Positions 26,353-35,274 are shown, counted from the stretch's first letter. The stretch is DNA of 64,000 nucleotides from Defluviicoccus sp. (GCA_029624735.1 JARSSM010000022.1:1-64000); one strand, 5' to 3'. The notes: a model not told the origin generated them from the sequence alone. Translations and numbers: made by a program.

Positions 26353-27915
26353 CTATAGCGGGATCAGGCCATGTTTCTTTGGTGGCCGCAACTCGCGCTT
26401 TGCAAGGAGCTTGCGCAGCGCGAGCGAGATCACAGAGCGCGTCATTTCCGGCTCGATGATGTCGGTGATGTAGCCCTTGGAGGCAGCGAGATAGGGCGAC
26501 GCGAATTCAGCCCGATACTCATCCACGAACTGTTGGCGCTTGGTCCGCTTTTCAGCCGGATCGCTCAGGTCCTTCAGCTCTTTGGAGTAGAGGATATTCA
26601 CTGCCCCATCAGCGCCCATCACCGCGATTTCCGCGGTCGGCCAAGCGAATACCATGTCGGCACCCAGTTCCTGGCTGCACATGGCGAGGTAGGAGCCACC
26701 GTAGGCTTTGCGGCAGACGATGGTCACCTTCGGCACCGTAGCACTCGAGTAGGCGAACAGCATCTTTGCGCCGTGGCGGATGATACCGCCGCGCTCCTGC
26801 TCGATTCCGGGCAGGAACCCCGGCACGTCGACAAACGTGACCAGGGGGATGTTGAAAGCGTTGCAGAAGCGTATGAAGCGCGCGCCCTTGTCCGAGGAGT
26901 CGATGTCCAGGCAACCTGCCTTCTGCATGGAGTTGTTGGCGAGCACGCCCACAACGATGCCTTGGATGCGGGCGAAGCCAACGATCATGTTGGTCGCGAA
27001 CGTCGCGTGCACCTCCAGGAGATCGCCGCCGTCGACGACGTGACGGACGATCTTGTGCATGTCCATCGGCTCCGAGGGATCCGATTGCACCAGAGCGTCC
27101 ATCCCCGAGTCGGGACCAAGCTCCAAATCCGCGATGGGATCATGCGGCGGGTCCTCGGTGTTATTGCTGGGCAGGAAGCTCAAGAGCTTGCGAACGATAG
27201 CAATCGCGGCCTCATCATCCTCGGCGACGAAGTGGACGTTGCCGCTCACGCTCGCGTGCATCTCGGCGCCGCCGACATCGGCCATGCCGACCTCGCGGCC
27301 AGAGACCGCCTTGATCACCTGCGGGCCGGTAATGAACATGTGGGCGTTGTGCCGGGTCATGATGATGAAGTCCATCAGCGCCGGCGAGTAAGACGCGCCG
27401 CCCGCACAGGGACCGCAAATGACCGCCACCTGCGGCACGACACCGGAGAGCTGGACATTGCGATAGAAGACGTCGCCGTAGCCCGACAGCGCATCGACCG
27501 CTTCCTGGATTCGGGCACCGCCAGAGTCCTGGAAGCCCACCAGCGGCGTGCCATGCTTGAGCGCAAAGTCCTGCGCCCAGCAGATCTTCCGCGCGTGCAT
27601 CTTGCCGAGCGTGCCGCCAACAACCGTGAAATCCTGGCTGAAGCCGGCGACGTGCCGCCCCTCGACGTAACCGGTGCCGCAAATCACACCGTCTGCCTGG
27701 ATTTCCTTGTCGGCCATGCCGAAATGCTGGCAGGTGTGACGGATGTGGGCGCCATACTCTTGAAACGTGTCTGGCTGGAAAAGCGTCCCAAGGCGTTCGC
27801 GGGCGCTCAGCAGCCCCTTCTCATGGCGCTCAGCGATTTTCTGCTTGCCGCCTCCGGCCTCAATCTTGGACTTTTTCTCCAAGAGTCGGTCGCGCAACTT
27901 GGCATCGAGCGACAT
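26353..27915 (-). CDS. mmdA: methylmalonyl-CoA decarboxylase alpha subunit (carboxyltransferase, PccB-like)
   Basis: A 520-residue biotin-dependent carboxyltransferase. The two crotonase-like halves carry QDSGGARIQEAV and CAGGASYSPALMDF, then KAYGGSYLAMCSQ and WPTAEIAVMGADGAVNILY, the latter typical of propionyl/methylmalonyl-CoA enzymes. It moves the carboxyl group of methylmalonyl-CoA to biotin, leaving propionyl-CoA. The ATG at 27915 has GAGGGA close upstream; an ATG 21 bases earlier has none. With the following three genes it forms a Na+ pump. No biotin carboxylase subunit is nearby, which argues against a propionyl-CoA carboxylase. Confidence 0.92.
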   Translation of the reverse strand: MSLDAKLRDRLLEKKSKIEAGGGKQKIAERHEKGLLSARERLGTLFQPDTFQEYGAHIRHTCQHFGMADKEIQADGVICGTGYVEGRHVAGFSQDFTVVGGTLGKMHARKICWAQDFALKHGTPLVGFQDSGGARIQEAVDALSGYGDVFYRNVQLSGVVPQVAVICGPCAGGASYSPALMDFIIMTRHNAHMFITGPQVIKAVSGREVGMADVGGAEMHASVSGNVHFVAEDDEAAIAIVRKLLSFLPSNNTEDPPHDPIADLELGPDSGMDALVQSDPSEPMDMHKIVRHVVDGGDLLEVHATFATNMIVGFARIQGIVVGVLANNSMQKAGCLDIDSSDKGARFIRFCNAFNIPLVTFVDVPGFLPGIEQERGGIIRHGAKMLFAYSSATVPKVTIVCRKAYGGSYLAMCSQELGADMVFAWPTAEIAVMGADGAVNILYSKELKDLSDPAEKRTKRQQFVDEYRAEFASPYLAASKGYITDIIEPEMTRSVISLALRKLLAKRELRPPKKHGLIPL

Positions 27916-28329
27916 ATCTTCCCTCGCATCAATCATGATACGCCGTAGCGCGGCGTCGAATCTGCTTCTGGACCGAGTTGATAGTGGAAAACCGCCCGAC
28001 GCTGCCGGCGTTCAGCCGGTTCTGCAGGCGCGCGGCGCGATATTGTTTTCTCGGGGTCCTCACGTCTCCCAGTTATTGCTCTCGACTGTGGACGTTGCCT
28101 TCTCACAGCCGCCTCCGCGAGCCCTGTTTTCCCGCGCGAGGCAACGGACCATAGGGCTCTTGCGAATGGCTGTCAAAAAAAAAGGCGGACGGAGAATGGT
28201 CCTCCCAAGCGTGCCTGTTCGATGGGCGTTTTTCGTTTGACCAGACGTTTCTCGCTTGAGAAGGTCGCGCCCAGAAATGGCGCGGCCGACGGTTTGGCTC
28301 AAGCCCAATAACTGGGAACGGGGGTTGAT
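27916..28329. promoter_or_regulatory. divergent region between mmdA and the cold-shock gene
   Basis: These 414 bases hold the promoters for mmdA (leftward) and the cold-shock gene (rightward). A run of nine A lies near 28175 and a short inverted repeat (TTTCTC-GCTT-GAGAAG) near 28245-28260. Both could belong to a long 5' leader, which cold-shock genes often have. No coding frame is supported here. Confidence 0.4.
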
Positions 28330-28539
28330 ATGGCGACGGGAACGGTAAAGTGGTTCAACGCGACCAAGGGGTATGGCTTCATCCGCCTCGATGAAGCCGA
28401 GAAAGATGCCTTCGTGCATGTCTCGGAGGTCGAGCGATCGGGAATGGGCCGCCTGACCGAGGGGCAACGGATCGCATTCCAGATCAAGGAGGATGCGCGC
28501 GGCCTGCGCGCCATCAAGCTGGAAGCGGCCGAGGCCTGA
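28330..28539 (+). CDS. cold-shock domain protein (CspA family)
   Basis: A 69-residue single cold-shock domain that binds single-stranded nucleic acid as an RNA chaperone. RNP1 is KGYGFIRL and RNP2 is DAFVHVSEV; the protein begins MATGTVKWFNATKGYG, as is typical. GGGAACGGGGG lies upstream of the ATG. It converges with the PatZ-like gene 18 bases downstream. Confidence 0.95.
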   Translation: MATGTVKWFNATKGYGFIRLDEAEKDAFVHVSEVERSGMGRLTEGQRIAFQIKEDARGLRAIKLEAAEA

Positions 28540-28557
28540 GCGAGCTGGCCGGCACCG

Positions 28558-31236
28558 CTACAGAACGAGGCGTACCTCGACGACCCCGAGGTCGCCGGGT
28601 TTCGGTGTGCGCTTGAAGTTGAACAACTCGCAGACCTTCAGCATCGGCTTGTTCTCGCGCAGCACGTCGCCGCAGATCTCACGAATGCCGCGCTGGCGGG
28701 CATAGTCGATGATTCGTCGCATCAAGAGCGGGCCTAAGCCCAGGCCGCACATGTCGCTGCGGATCAGGATTGCGTATTCCGCCCGCTCGCCGTCCGGATC
28801 TGCAGATATGTTGACGACGCCGAAGATTTCGGCGCGGCCCGCAAGGCCCGGCTGCGCCAGCACCAGGGCCATTTCGCGGTCATAATCAATCTGCGTCATC
28901 CGCGCCGCCGACTCGTGCGTCAGCGACCGCTTGGGTGCAAAGAAGCGCATGCGGATATCTTCCTGCGTCAGCTTCGCGAACAAGCCGACGAACGCCGGCT
29001 CATCCTCCGGCAGAACCGGGCGCAACAGGAACACGCGCCCGTCCGGCAGCGAGACGGTTTCCTCGAGCTCTTTCGGATAGGGGCGGATGGCCAGCCGGCG
29101 GGCCGGCGGGGCATCGTTCCGCCGCACGCGGATGCGCGCATCGAGCGCGAGGACGCCAAACTCATCAGCGAGCAGCGGGTTGATGTCGACCTCGATGATA
29201 TCGGCCGAATCGATCGCCATCTGTGCAACTTTGATCAGGGTCAGCGCGACGTCGTCGAGCGCCGCCGCCGTTCGGCCGCGGAAGCCCTTGAGCAGCTTGA
29301 AGACGCGGGTGCGCGCCATCACAGCACGGGCGAGATGCATGTTGAGCGGCGGCAGCGCGATCGCCCGGTCGGCGATGACTTCGGCCGCCGTGCCGCCGTG
29401 GCCGAACAAGACCACGGGGCCAAAGTCCGGGTCCTCGGTGAGGCCGACCAGGAGTTCGAAGGCATCCGGCCGCTCGACCATCGGCTGGACAGTGAAGCCG
29501 TCGATGCGCGCTTGGGGAAGCGCGTGGCCGACCCGCTCCAGCATCGCTTCCGCCGCCTCGCGCACGGCCGTGGGCGCGCGCAGATCGAGCACGACGCCGC
29601 CGACATCGGACTTGTGCGTGATGTCGGGCGACAAGATCTTCAACACCACCGGCCCGGCCAGCGCTGCCGCCGCTGCCGCCGCCGCTTGCGGGGTCGCGGC
29701 AATCCTCGGCGCAACAACGGGAACACCGTAGGCGGTCAGCACGGCCTTCGCCTCCGGCTCGCTCAGCCACTCCCGTCCCGCGTCGAGCGCGGCCTTGATG
29801 GTGGCGAAGGCGGTCGCGACGTCCGGTTCGAAATCCTCAGGCACCGAGGGCGGCGTCTGGGTCAAGGCCTCCTGGTTGCGCCTGTAATCGACCAGGTCCA
29901 TGAACGCATGCACGGCGCGCTCGGGCGTGTAATAGGTCGGGATGCGCGCCGCACCGAACATCTCGCGCGGCTTGCGGGCGTCCTCCTCGCCTAGCCAGCA
30001 GGTAAACACGCGGGCGCGCCGCTCCTTCAGCTCAGCGATCACCGCTGCTGCGACATTGTCGCCGGCCGAGACTGCGGTCGGGCACTTCAGGACCAAAATG
30101 GCGTCCGCGTTCGGGTCTTCCAGCAGGACAGCAAGCGCCTTCCGGTAGCGCTCGGCCGACGCATCACCGATGATGTCAACGGGATTGCCGCGTGACCAGG
30201 TCGGCGGCAGGACCGCATCGAGCCGGGCGACGGTTTTCGGCGACAGTTGGGCGAGCGAGCCGCCGTGCGCGAACAGGGCATCGAGCGCCATGATGCCGAG
30301 GCCGCCGCCGTTGGTGAGAATGGTGAGCCGGTCGCCCTTGCCGGGCGGGCCCATGCCGAGGGTCTCAACGGCGCCGAACAGGCCGCCGATGTCATCGACA
30401 CGCAGCATGCCGGCGCGGCGGAACGCTGCGTCATAAACCGCATCCTGGCCGGCCAGCGCTCCCGTGTGCGACGCAACCGCCTTGGCGGTCGCCGGATAGC
30501 GGCCTGCCTTGACGACGATGACCGGCTTGAGCCGCGCTGCCGCGCGCGCCGCCGACATGAACTTGCGCGCGTTGGTAATCGCCTCGATATAGAGGAGGAT
30601 GCCGCGGACATCGCCCTCCCCTGCCAAGTAGTCCAGCATGTCGCCGAAATCGACATCGGACATGTCGCCCAGCGAAACGAAATGAGTGAAGCCGATGCCG
30701 CGGGCGCTCGCCCAGTCGAGCACGGAGGTGACGATGGCGCCCGATTGGGCAACGAAGGCGAGCCGGCCCGGCCGCGCGCGGGTGTGGGCGAAGCCGGCAT
30801 TGAGGCCGACCGCCGGCACCATGACACCCAAGCAGTTGGGGCCGCAGATGCGCAGCGTGTGCGGCCGGGCCGCGTCCAGCATCGCTTGGCGAAGTGCCAA
30901 GCCATCCGCATCACCCCGTTCACCAAAGCCCGCCGAGATGACCACCGCCGCCCGCGTCCCGCGCTCGGCCAGCGCGCCGATCAGGTTCGGCACGCTCGCG
31001 GGCGGAGTCGCGATCACTGCCAAGTCCGGCACCAGCGGCAGCGCAGCCGCATCCGGATAGGCGAGCACGCCCTCGATCGCGGCATGCCGCGGATTGACCG
31101 GCATCACCGGCCCCTCGAAGCCGGAGTTGAGCAGGTTGCGCGAAAGCACGGCCCCGATCGTCCCCTTCTCCTTGCTGGCGCCGAACAAAGCCACCGCTCG
31201 GGGCTTGAAGAGACAGTCAAGATTGCGGATGCTCAT
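28558..31236 (-). CDS. ADP-forming acyl-CoA synthetase fused to GNAT acetyltransferase (PatZ/Pka-like)
   Basis: An 892-residue protein with the domain order of E. coli PatZ (YfiQ): CoA-binding domain (about 1-130), succinyl-CoA-ligase-like domains (130-460), ATP-grasp (about 480-700) and a C-terminal GNAT domain (about 735-890; VLVRSD-type acetyl-CoA loop read here as ILIRSDMCGLGLG). PatZ enzymes have lost the phosphorylatable histidine, but here it is kept (H257 in SHTGALAG). The protein may therefore still have acyl-CoA synthetase activity as well as lysine acetyltransferase activity. It is divergent from an AMP-forming acyl-CoA synthetase, the usual target of such acetyltransferases. GGAG precedes the ATG. 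Confidence 0.9.
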   Translation of the reverse strand: MSIRNLDCLFKPRAVALFGASKEKGTIGAVLSRNLLNSGFEGPVMPVNPRHAAIEGVLAYPDAAALPLVPDLAVIATPPASVPNLIGALAERGTRAAVVISAGFGERGDADGLALRQAMLDAARPHTLRICGPNCLGVMVPAVGLNAGFAHTRARPGRLAFVAQSGAIVTSVLDWASARGIGFTHFVSLGDMSDVDFGDMLDYLAGEGDVRGILLYIEAITNARKFMSAARAAARLKPVIVVKAGRYPATAKAVASHTGALAGQDAVYDAAFRRAGMLRVDDIGGLFGAVETLGMGPPGKGDRLTILTNGGGLGIMALDALFAHGGSLAQLSPKTVARLDAVLPPTWSRGNPVDIIGDASAERYRKALAVLLEDPNADAILVLKCPTAVSAGDNVAAAVIAELKERRARVFTCWLGEEDARKPREMFGAARIPTYYTPERAVHAFMDLVDYRRNQEALTQTPPSVPEDFEPDVATAFATIKAALDAGREWLSEPEAKAVLTAYGVPVVAPRIAATPQAAAAAAAALAGPVVLKILSPDITHKSDVGGVVLDLRAPTAVREAAEAMLERVGHALPQARIDGFTVQPMVERPDAFELLVGLTEDPDFGPVVLFGHGGTAAEVIADRAIALPPLNMHLARAVMARTRVFKLLKGFRGRTAAALDDVALTLIKVAQMAIDSADIIEVDINPLLADEFGVLALDARIRVRRNDAPPARRLAIRPYPKELEETVSLPDGRVFLLRPVLPEDEPAFVGLFAKLTQEDIRMRFFAPKRSLTHESAARMTQIDYDREMALVLAQPGLAGRAEIFGVVNISADPDGERAEYAILIRSDMCGLGLGPLLMRRIIDYARQRGIREICGDVLRENKPMLKVCELFNFKRTPKPGDLGVVEVRLVL

Positions 31237-31361
31237 CAGTTGATGCTCCGGTTGGCCGGCGCCTGACGATCGGATGCTCCCCTCAAGCGCCGCCGGAAGG
31301 GTGGGCGCCATTCGGATCGGGCGTCAGATGACCGTGCTGGGACAAGTTTAGACGGGATACG

Positions 31362-33098
31362 ATGGAGCCGAAAACCGACTTCTGGCGGACCGCGGCGCAG
31401 GACCTGGACGGACTGCCCGGCGACCTTGGCCTCAACATTGCCCATGAGGCGGTCGACCGCCACGTCGCCCGCGGCGCCGGCGAGCGCGATGCCTTGCGCT
31501 TCATTGACCGTCGGGGGGTCGCGCGCACCTACACGTACGCCGAACTGGGCAGGCAATCGAGCGCGTTTGCCAATGTCCTGGTCGGCCTTGGCGTGCGGCC
31601 GGGGGACCGGGTGTTCGCGCTGGCGCCGCGAACGCCCGAGCTCTACATCGCCGCGCTCGGCGCGCTCAAGGCGCGCGCGGTGTTTTCGGTGCTGTTCACC
31701 AGCTTCGGGCCGGAGCCTATTCGCGTGCGGCTGTTGAAGGCCGGGGTCAAGGTGCTGGTCGCCGAGGACACGCTCTATCAGCGCAAGGTGGCGCAGAACC
31801 GGCACGCCATCCCGTCGCTGCGCCATGTCTTGTCGCTGGGCGCGCTGGTCCCCGGCAGCCTCTCGTTCGCCCGCCTGTTGGGAGCGGCGCGTGACGGCTA
31901 TGCGATCGCGCCGACCCATCCGGACGAGCCGGCGCTGATCCATTTTACCAGCGGCACCACCGGTGCACCGAAGGCGGCCGTGCACGTTCACCGGGCCGTG
32001 ATCGGCCACTATGCGACCGCCCGGCTGGCACTCGCCCTCGCCCCGGGCGATGTCTACTGGTGCACCGCCGATCCCGGCTGGGTGACCGGTGTTTCCTACG
32101 GCTTGGTCGCGCCACTGGTGTGCGGCGTGACCAGCATCGTCGATCAGGGCGAGTTCGATGCCGAGCGCTGGTACCGCATCATCGAGCAGGAGCAGGTGAG
32201 CGTGCTGTACACCTCTCCAACGGCGATCCGCATGCTGATGCGCGCCGGCCCAGAGCTCGCGGCGCGCTTCAATCTGCGCTCGCTGCGCGTTGTTGCCAGC
32301 GTCGGCGAACCGCTGCACGCGGACGCGGTGCAATGGGCGCGCGCAACCCTGGGCGTGCCGATCCACGACACCTGGTGGCAAACCGAGACTGGCGCCATCA
32401 TGATCGCCAACCTGCCCGGCCGCGACGTCATCCCCGGCGCGATGGGCCGGCCGCTGCCGGGCGTCGAGGCGCATGTTGTCCGCCGGCGCGAAGAGGGCGA
32501 CACACTGCACCTGGACCGCATCGAGGGAGCCGACGTCAGCGGCGAGCTGGCGTTGATTCCGAGCTGGCCCTCGATGTTCCGCGACTACCACGACGAACCG
32601 GAACGTTACGCTCAAGCCTTCTGCGACGGCCTCTACCTCACCGGTGACCTCGTCCGCAGGGACGCGGGCGGCGCCTTCCGCTTTCTCGGTCGTGCCGACG
32701 AGGTAATCAAGTCGGCCGGCCACCTGATCGGTCCGTTCGAGGTTGAGAGCGCGCTGCTGGCCCATCCTGCCGTTGCCGAGGCTGGCGTCATCGGCAAGCC
32801 GCACGCGGTCAGCGGCGAGGTGACGAAGGCGTTCGTGACTTTGAAACCCGGTTTCGAGGCCAGCGATTCGCTGCGCCGCCAGCTCATCGGTCACGCCCGC
32901 AAGCGGCTGGGACCGGCGCTGGCACCGCGCGAGCTGGCCTTTGCTGACAGCCTGCCGCACACCAAGAGCGGCAAGATCATGCGGCGGGTGCTGCGCGCAC
33001 GCGAGCTTGGCCTGCCTTTGGGCGATCTTTCGGCAAGCGAGGCGGCAGACGGCGCCGAGTCCGATGCGCCCGAACCGCCCTCCGTGCAATCCACTTGA
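31362..33098 (+). CDS. AMP-forming acyl-CoA (acetyl/propionyl-CoA) synthetase
   Basis: A 578-residue ANL-superfamily ligase of AcsA type. The adenylate motif is FTSGTTGAPKAAVH, followed by WWQTETGAIM, LTGDLVRRD and the C-terminal catalytic lysine in PHTKSGKIMRRVL, the site acetylated by Pat-type enzymes in other Acs proteins. The PatZ-like gene is divergently placed 125 bases away, which suggests control of this ligase by acetylation. Acetate or propionate is the likely substrate by family likeness. An acyl carrier protein gene follows 34 bases downstream. Confidence 0.9.
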   Translation: MEPKTDFWRTAAQDLDGLPGDLGLNIAHEAVDRHVARGAGERDALRFIDRRGVARTYTYAELGRQSSAFANVLVGLGVRPGDRVFALAPRTPELYIAALGALKARAVFSVLFTSFGPEPIRVRLLKAGVKVLVAEDTLYQRKVAQNRHAIPSLRHVLSLGALVPGSLSFARLLGAARDGYAIAPTHPDEPALIHFTSGTTGAPKAAVHVHRAVIGHYATARLALALAPGDVYWCTADPGWVTGVSYGLVAPLVCGVTSIVDQGEFDAERWYRIIEQEQVSVLYTSPTAIRMLMRAGPELAARFNLRSLRVVASVGEPLHADAVQWARATLGVPIHDTWWQTETGAIMIANLPGRDVIPGAMGRPLPGVEAHVVRRREEGDTLHLDRIEGADVSGELALIPSWPSMFRDYHDEPERYAQAFCDGLYLTGDLVRRDAGGAFRFLGRADEVIKSAGHLIGPFEVESALLAHPAVAEAGVIGKPHAVSGEVTKAFVTLKPGFEASDSLRRQLIGHARKRLGPALAPRELAFADSLPHTKSGKIMRRVLRARELGLPLGDLSASEAADGAESDAPEPPSVQST

Positions 33099-33132
33099 CA
33101 ATTGCAACCGGCTGCGAAAACTGGGGACCGCG

Positions 33133-33405
33133 ATGAATGAGGACCTCCTGCGGCAGATCGTGTGCGCAGCGCTATTGGAAATTGCGCCCGAGGCGGAGAT
33201 CGAGAAGCTCGACCCAGCGGTCAGCTTTCACGATCAGATCGACTTCGATTCGGTCGACTACCTCAACCTGATGCTGCACCTGGAGAAGGTCCTCGGCATC
33301 CGCATTCCGGACAGTGCGTATACACGGCTGTCGAGCCTGGAGGGGTGCCTCGCCTATTTGGAACCACTGCTGGCCGACCATCCACAGCCGCCGGAAGAGA
33401 CTTGA
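33133..33405 (+). CDS. acyl carrier protein
   Basis: A 90-residue ACP-fold protein. The phosphopantetheine serine is in DQIDFDSVDYLNLMLHLEK, close to the usual DSL motif but with Val. Helices before and after fit the fold. It lies between an acyl-CoA synthetase and an L,D-transpeptidase gene with no other fatty-acid genes near, so it is not the housekeeping AcpP. It may accept acyl groups from the upstream ligase, but that is inference. Confidence 0.85.
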   Translation: MNEDLLRQIVCAALLEIAPEAEIEKLDPAVSFHDQIDFDSVDYLNLMLHLEKVLGIRIPDSAYTRLSSLEGCLAYLEPLLADHPQPPEET

Positions 33406-33443
33406 CCGGAACAGACTTGACCAAGACAGGGGCTTCGAGAGAC

Positions 33444-33962
33444 GTGAAGAACAAGCGTTGGTTGAGTGTTGCCTTGCTCGCTGGCTTGCTCGCGGCAGGC
33501 AGCATCGGATCCTCGCCGCGCTGGGCGGCGGCGGAAGCGTATTGGAAGGCCGACCGGATTCTCGTCAAGAAAGGAGAACGGCGGCTTTACTTGCTGCGCG
33601 ACGATGCGGTGATCGCGAGCTACAAGGTTGCGCTCGGCCGCAATCCCGTGGGTCCTAAGTACTTCCAGGGTGACAGCCGGACGCCCGAGGGTTCCTATAC
33701 CATCGACGGCCGCAATGCCGGCAGTCGCTTCTACCGCGCGCTCAGCATCTCCTATCCGAGCTACGACGATCGTGCCCGGGCGCGGCAGTACGGGGCGCCG
33801 GCGGGCGGCCTGGTGATGATCCACGGCCAGCCGAACCAGCGCCGCCGCGACCATGACGCAGCCAGCGACTGGACCGACGGTTGTATCGCTGTCAGCAACC
33901 GCGAAATGGACGAGATCTGGGCCGCCGTCGACGTCGGTACGCCGATCGAGATCGAGCCTTAA
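33444..33962 (+). CDS. L,D-transpeptidase (YkuD domain), exported
   Basis: A 172-residue protein with a signal peptide (basic start KNKRW, hydrophobic core to about residue 28, cleavage near WAAAEA). The YkuD catalytic part has MIHG and SDWTDGCIAVSN, with the nucleophile Cys and the preceding His/Ser. Such enzymes cross-link peptidoglycan or attach Braun lipoprotein to it. The GTG at 33444 was chosen because it directly precedes the signal peptide. The next gene encodes an Lpp-like lipoprotein, a natural substrate. Confidence 0.9.
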   Translation: MKNKRWLSVALLAGLLAAGSIGSSPRWAAAEAYWKADRILVKKGERRLYLLRDDAVIASYKVALGRNPVGPKYFQGDSRTPEGSYTIDGRNAGSRFYRALSISYPSYDDRARARQYGAPAGGLVMIHGQPNQRRRDHDAASDWTDGCIAVSNREMDEIWAAVDVGTPIEIEP

Positions 33963-34111
33963 ATCCGGTTTGGGGGCAAGTCGGATCGCGGGCGGCGCCA
34001 ACCCTCTTGATTTCGATCGCTACAGTTGGCTAAACACATGGGTAGCCGCGGCTCGCAGCCGTGCTTCCTCATCATTTGATCCACGTCATCCTCGTGGAGG
34101 GATCCAAACCG

Positions 34112-34399
34112 ATGACCATGGTTTCTCGCAAGATGCTTCCGGCCGTGATGGTGGCCGCTACCCTCGCCGTTGCCGGCTGTGCCAGCTCGAGCGATGTTGA
34201 CAAGCTTCAGTCCGACGTCCGCACCCTGCAGTCGGACGTTGCCTCGCTGAAGGAAGAGTCGCGCGCGACCCGCGCCGAGTCGGCCAGGGCAGCGCAGGCG
34301 GCGAATGCGGCCGCAGCGAAGGCCGAGCAGGCAGCGAATGCGGCGAACGCCGCTGCCGAGCGTTCGCAGCGGATGTTCGATAAGTCGCTGCGCAAGTAA
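34112..34399 (+). CDS. Braun-lipoprotein-like alanine-zipper lipoprotein ending in Lys
   Basis: A 95-residue lipoprotein. The signal peptide ends in the lipobox VAGC, giving a mature protein of about 72 residues, near the 58 of E. coli Lpp. The mature part is a heptad coiled coil (DKLQSDVRTLQSDVASLKEE) followed by an Ala-rich zipper, and it ends MFDKSLRK, much like the ...KYRK end whose last lysine is joined to peptidoglycan in E. coli. GGAGG lies before the ATG at 34112. An L,D-transpeptidase gene is immediately upstream and a strong terminator follows. Confidence 0.82.
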   Translation: MTMVSRKMLPAVMVAATLAVAGCASSSDVDKLQSDVRTLQSDVASLKEESRATRAESARAAQAANAAAAKAEQAANAANAAAERSQRMFDKSLRK

Positions 34400-34464
34400 T
34401 TCGGTCCCGATCGGCAGCCGCCGGCTTGGCCGGCTGCCGGCCCGAAAAGGGGGCCTCACATCAA

Positions 34465-34516
34465 CCGCGGCGTCTGGCCCGAGCAATCGGCCCGGACGTC
34501 GCGGTTTTGTTTTTTG
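34465..34516 (+). terminator. rho-independent terminator after the lipoprotein gene
   Basis: A GC-rich stem (CCGCGGCGTCTGGCC pairing with GGCCCGGACGTCGCGG, few mismatches, loop of about 9 bases) is followed at once by TTTTGTTTTTT. A second GC hairpin without a T run lies at about 34413-34437. Confidence 0.85.
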
Positions 34517-34588
34517 AGGGAGAGCTTCAGTCGAAAGCGCCGGCACGGACCGCCCATCAACCGAACCTTCGCGATACGAGATCGGTCC

Positions 34589-34795
34589 TCACTTTCGGCT
34601 CCCCGATTTGTTCGTACAGCGCCGCGACCTTAGCCGGGCGAGGCAATTGAAGGTGCAGGCGCGATTGGCGAGCGCCCGTTTCGCCGTAGCTCGGTCGATG
34701 CCGATGTGGTTCTTGTAGCCGAACATCGGCGCCACGGCCTCGGCCGTCGCCGCGCGCCGGATCTGCGCGATCGCGCAGGCAAGGGCCTCTGCCAC
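34589..34795 (-). pseudogene. decayed IS5-family transposase fragment
   Basis: On the minus strand an open stretch reads AEAVAPMFGYKNHIGIDRA and then KRALANRACTFNCLARL. The first part resembles the FGYKNH-IDR motif of IS5-type transposases and the second their C-terminal LANLAYNF-RL motif, but the roughly 100 residues that normally separate them are missing. Neither a start nor inverted repeats could be found. It looks like an internally deleted relic just before the cobalamin riboswitch. The match is by memory of family motifs. Confidence 0.45.
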
Positions 34796-34824
34796 GGTTG
34801 AACAGGCGCTTGACCCTTGAGCGG

Positions 34825-35026
34825 TTGCCGGTGCACCATGCCGGCGGTGATGGTTCCCCGCAGAGGGGAGCAAGAGGGAACACGGTGCGGCGTACCCATC
34901 AGGGACCAAGTCCGTGGCTGCCCCCGCAACTGTAGGCGCAGAGCCTGAGGCCCGACCGCATGCCACTGGGAAACCGGGAAGGCGGGGCCACTTAGGCAGT
35001 GACGCGCAAGCCAGGAGACCTGCCAT
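34825..35026 (+). ncRNA. cobalamin riboswitch
   Basis: The leader of the btu genes holds the conserved parts of the B12 aptamer in order: GGGAACACGGTGC, CCCGCAACTGTAGGCG, GCCACTG followed by CGGGAAGG, CAGTGACGCG and the box AAGCCAGGAGACCTGCC at 35008-35024. Binding of adenosylcobalamin should lower expression of the downstream B12 receptor. The left end is approximate. Confidence 0.93.
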
Positions 35027-35274
35027 CGCCATCGTCACCCTGTTCGTGACCGGGGTGTGTCGCGAGCGCGGATCTCCGAAGCGGTGACGTCGTTTGAGTG
35101 AACGGCTTGCTGTGGGCGAGGACGCGTTGCGGGTGAACATTCCAAACTGATCAGGGCGTTGTCAGCCCGGCGGGCGCGGGCCTAGTCGCGTCCGTTGATC
35201 ATCATCCCCCCCTCAGCAAACCGGAACCCTGCGTGGTGCGGAGCAATTCGCGTCGCGTGGTGCAAGAGAGACAT

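Noticed and set aside
31236-33107. Long minus-strand open frame (623 codons)
   Set aside because: It is antisense to the AMP-forming acyl-CoA synthetase, whose motifs are unambiguous.
35195-35208. FNR-like TTGATCATCATC in the btuB leader
   Set aside because: Only the left half-site is present; the right half reads CCCC. It lies inside a riboswitch leader, so no regulator site was called.
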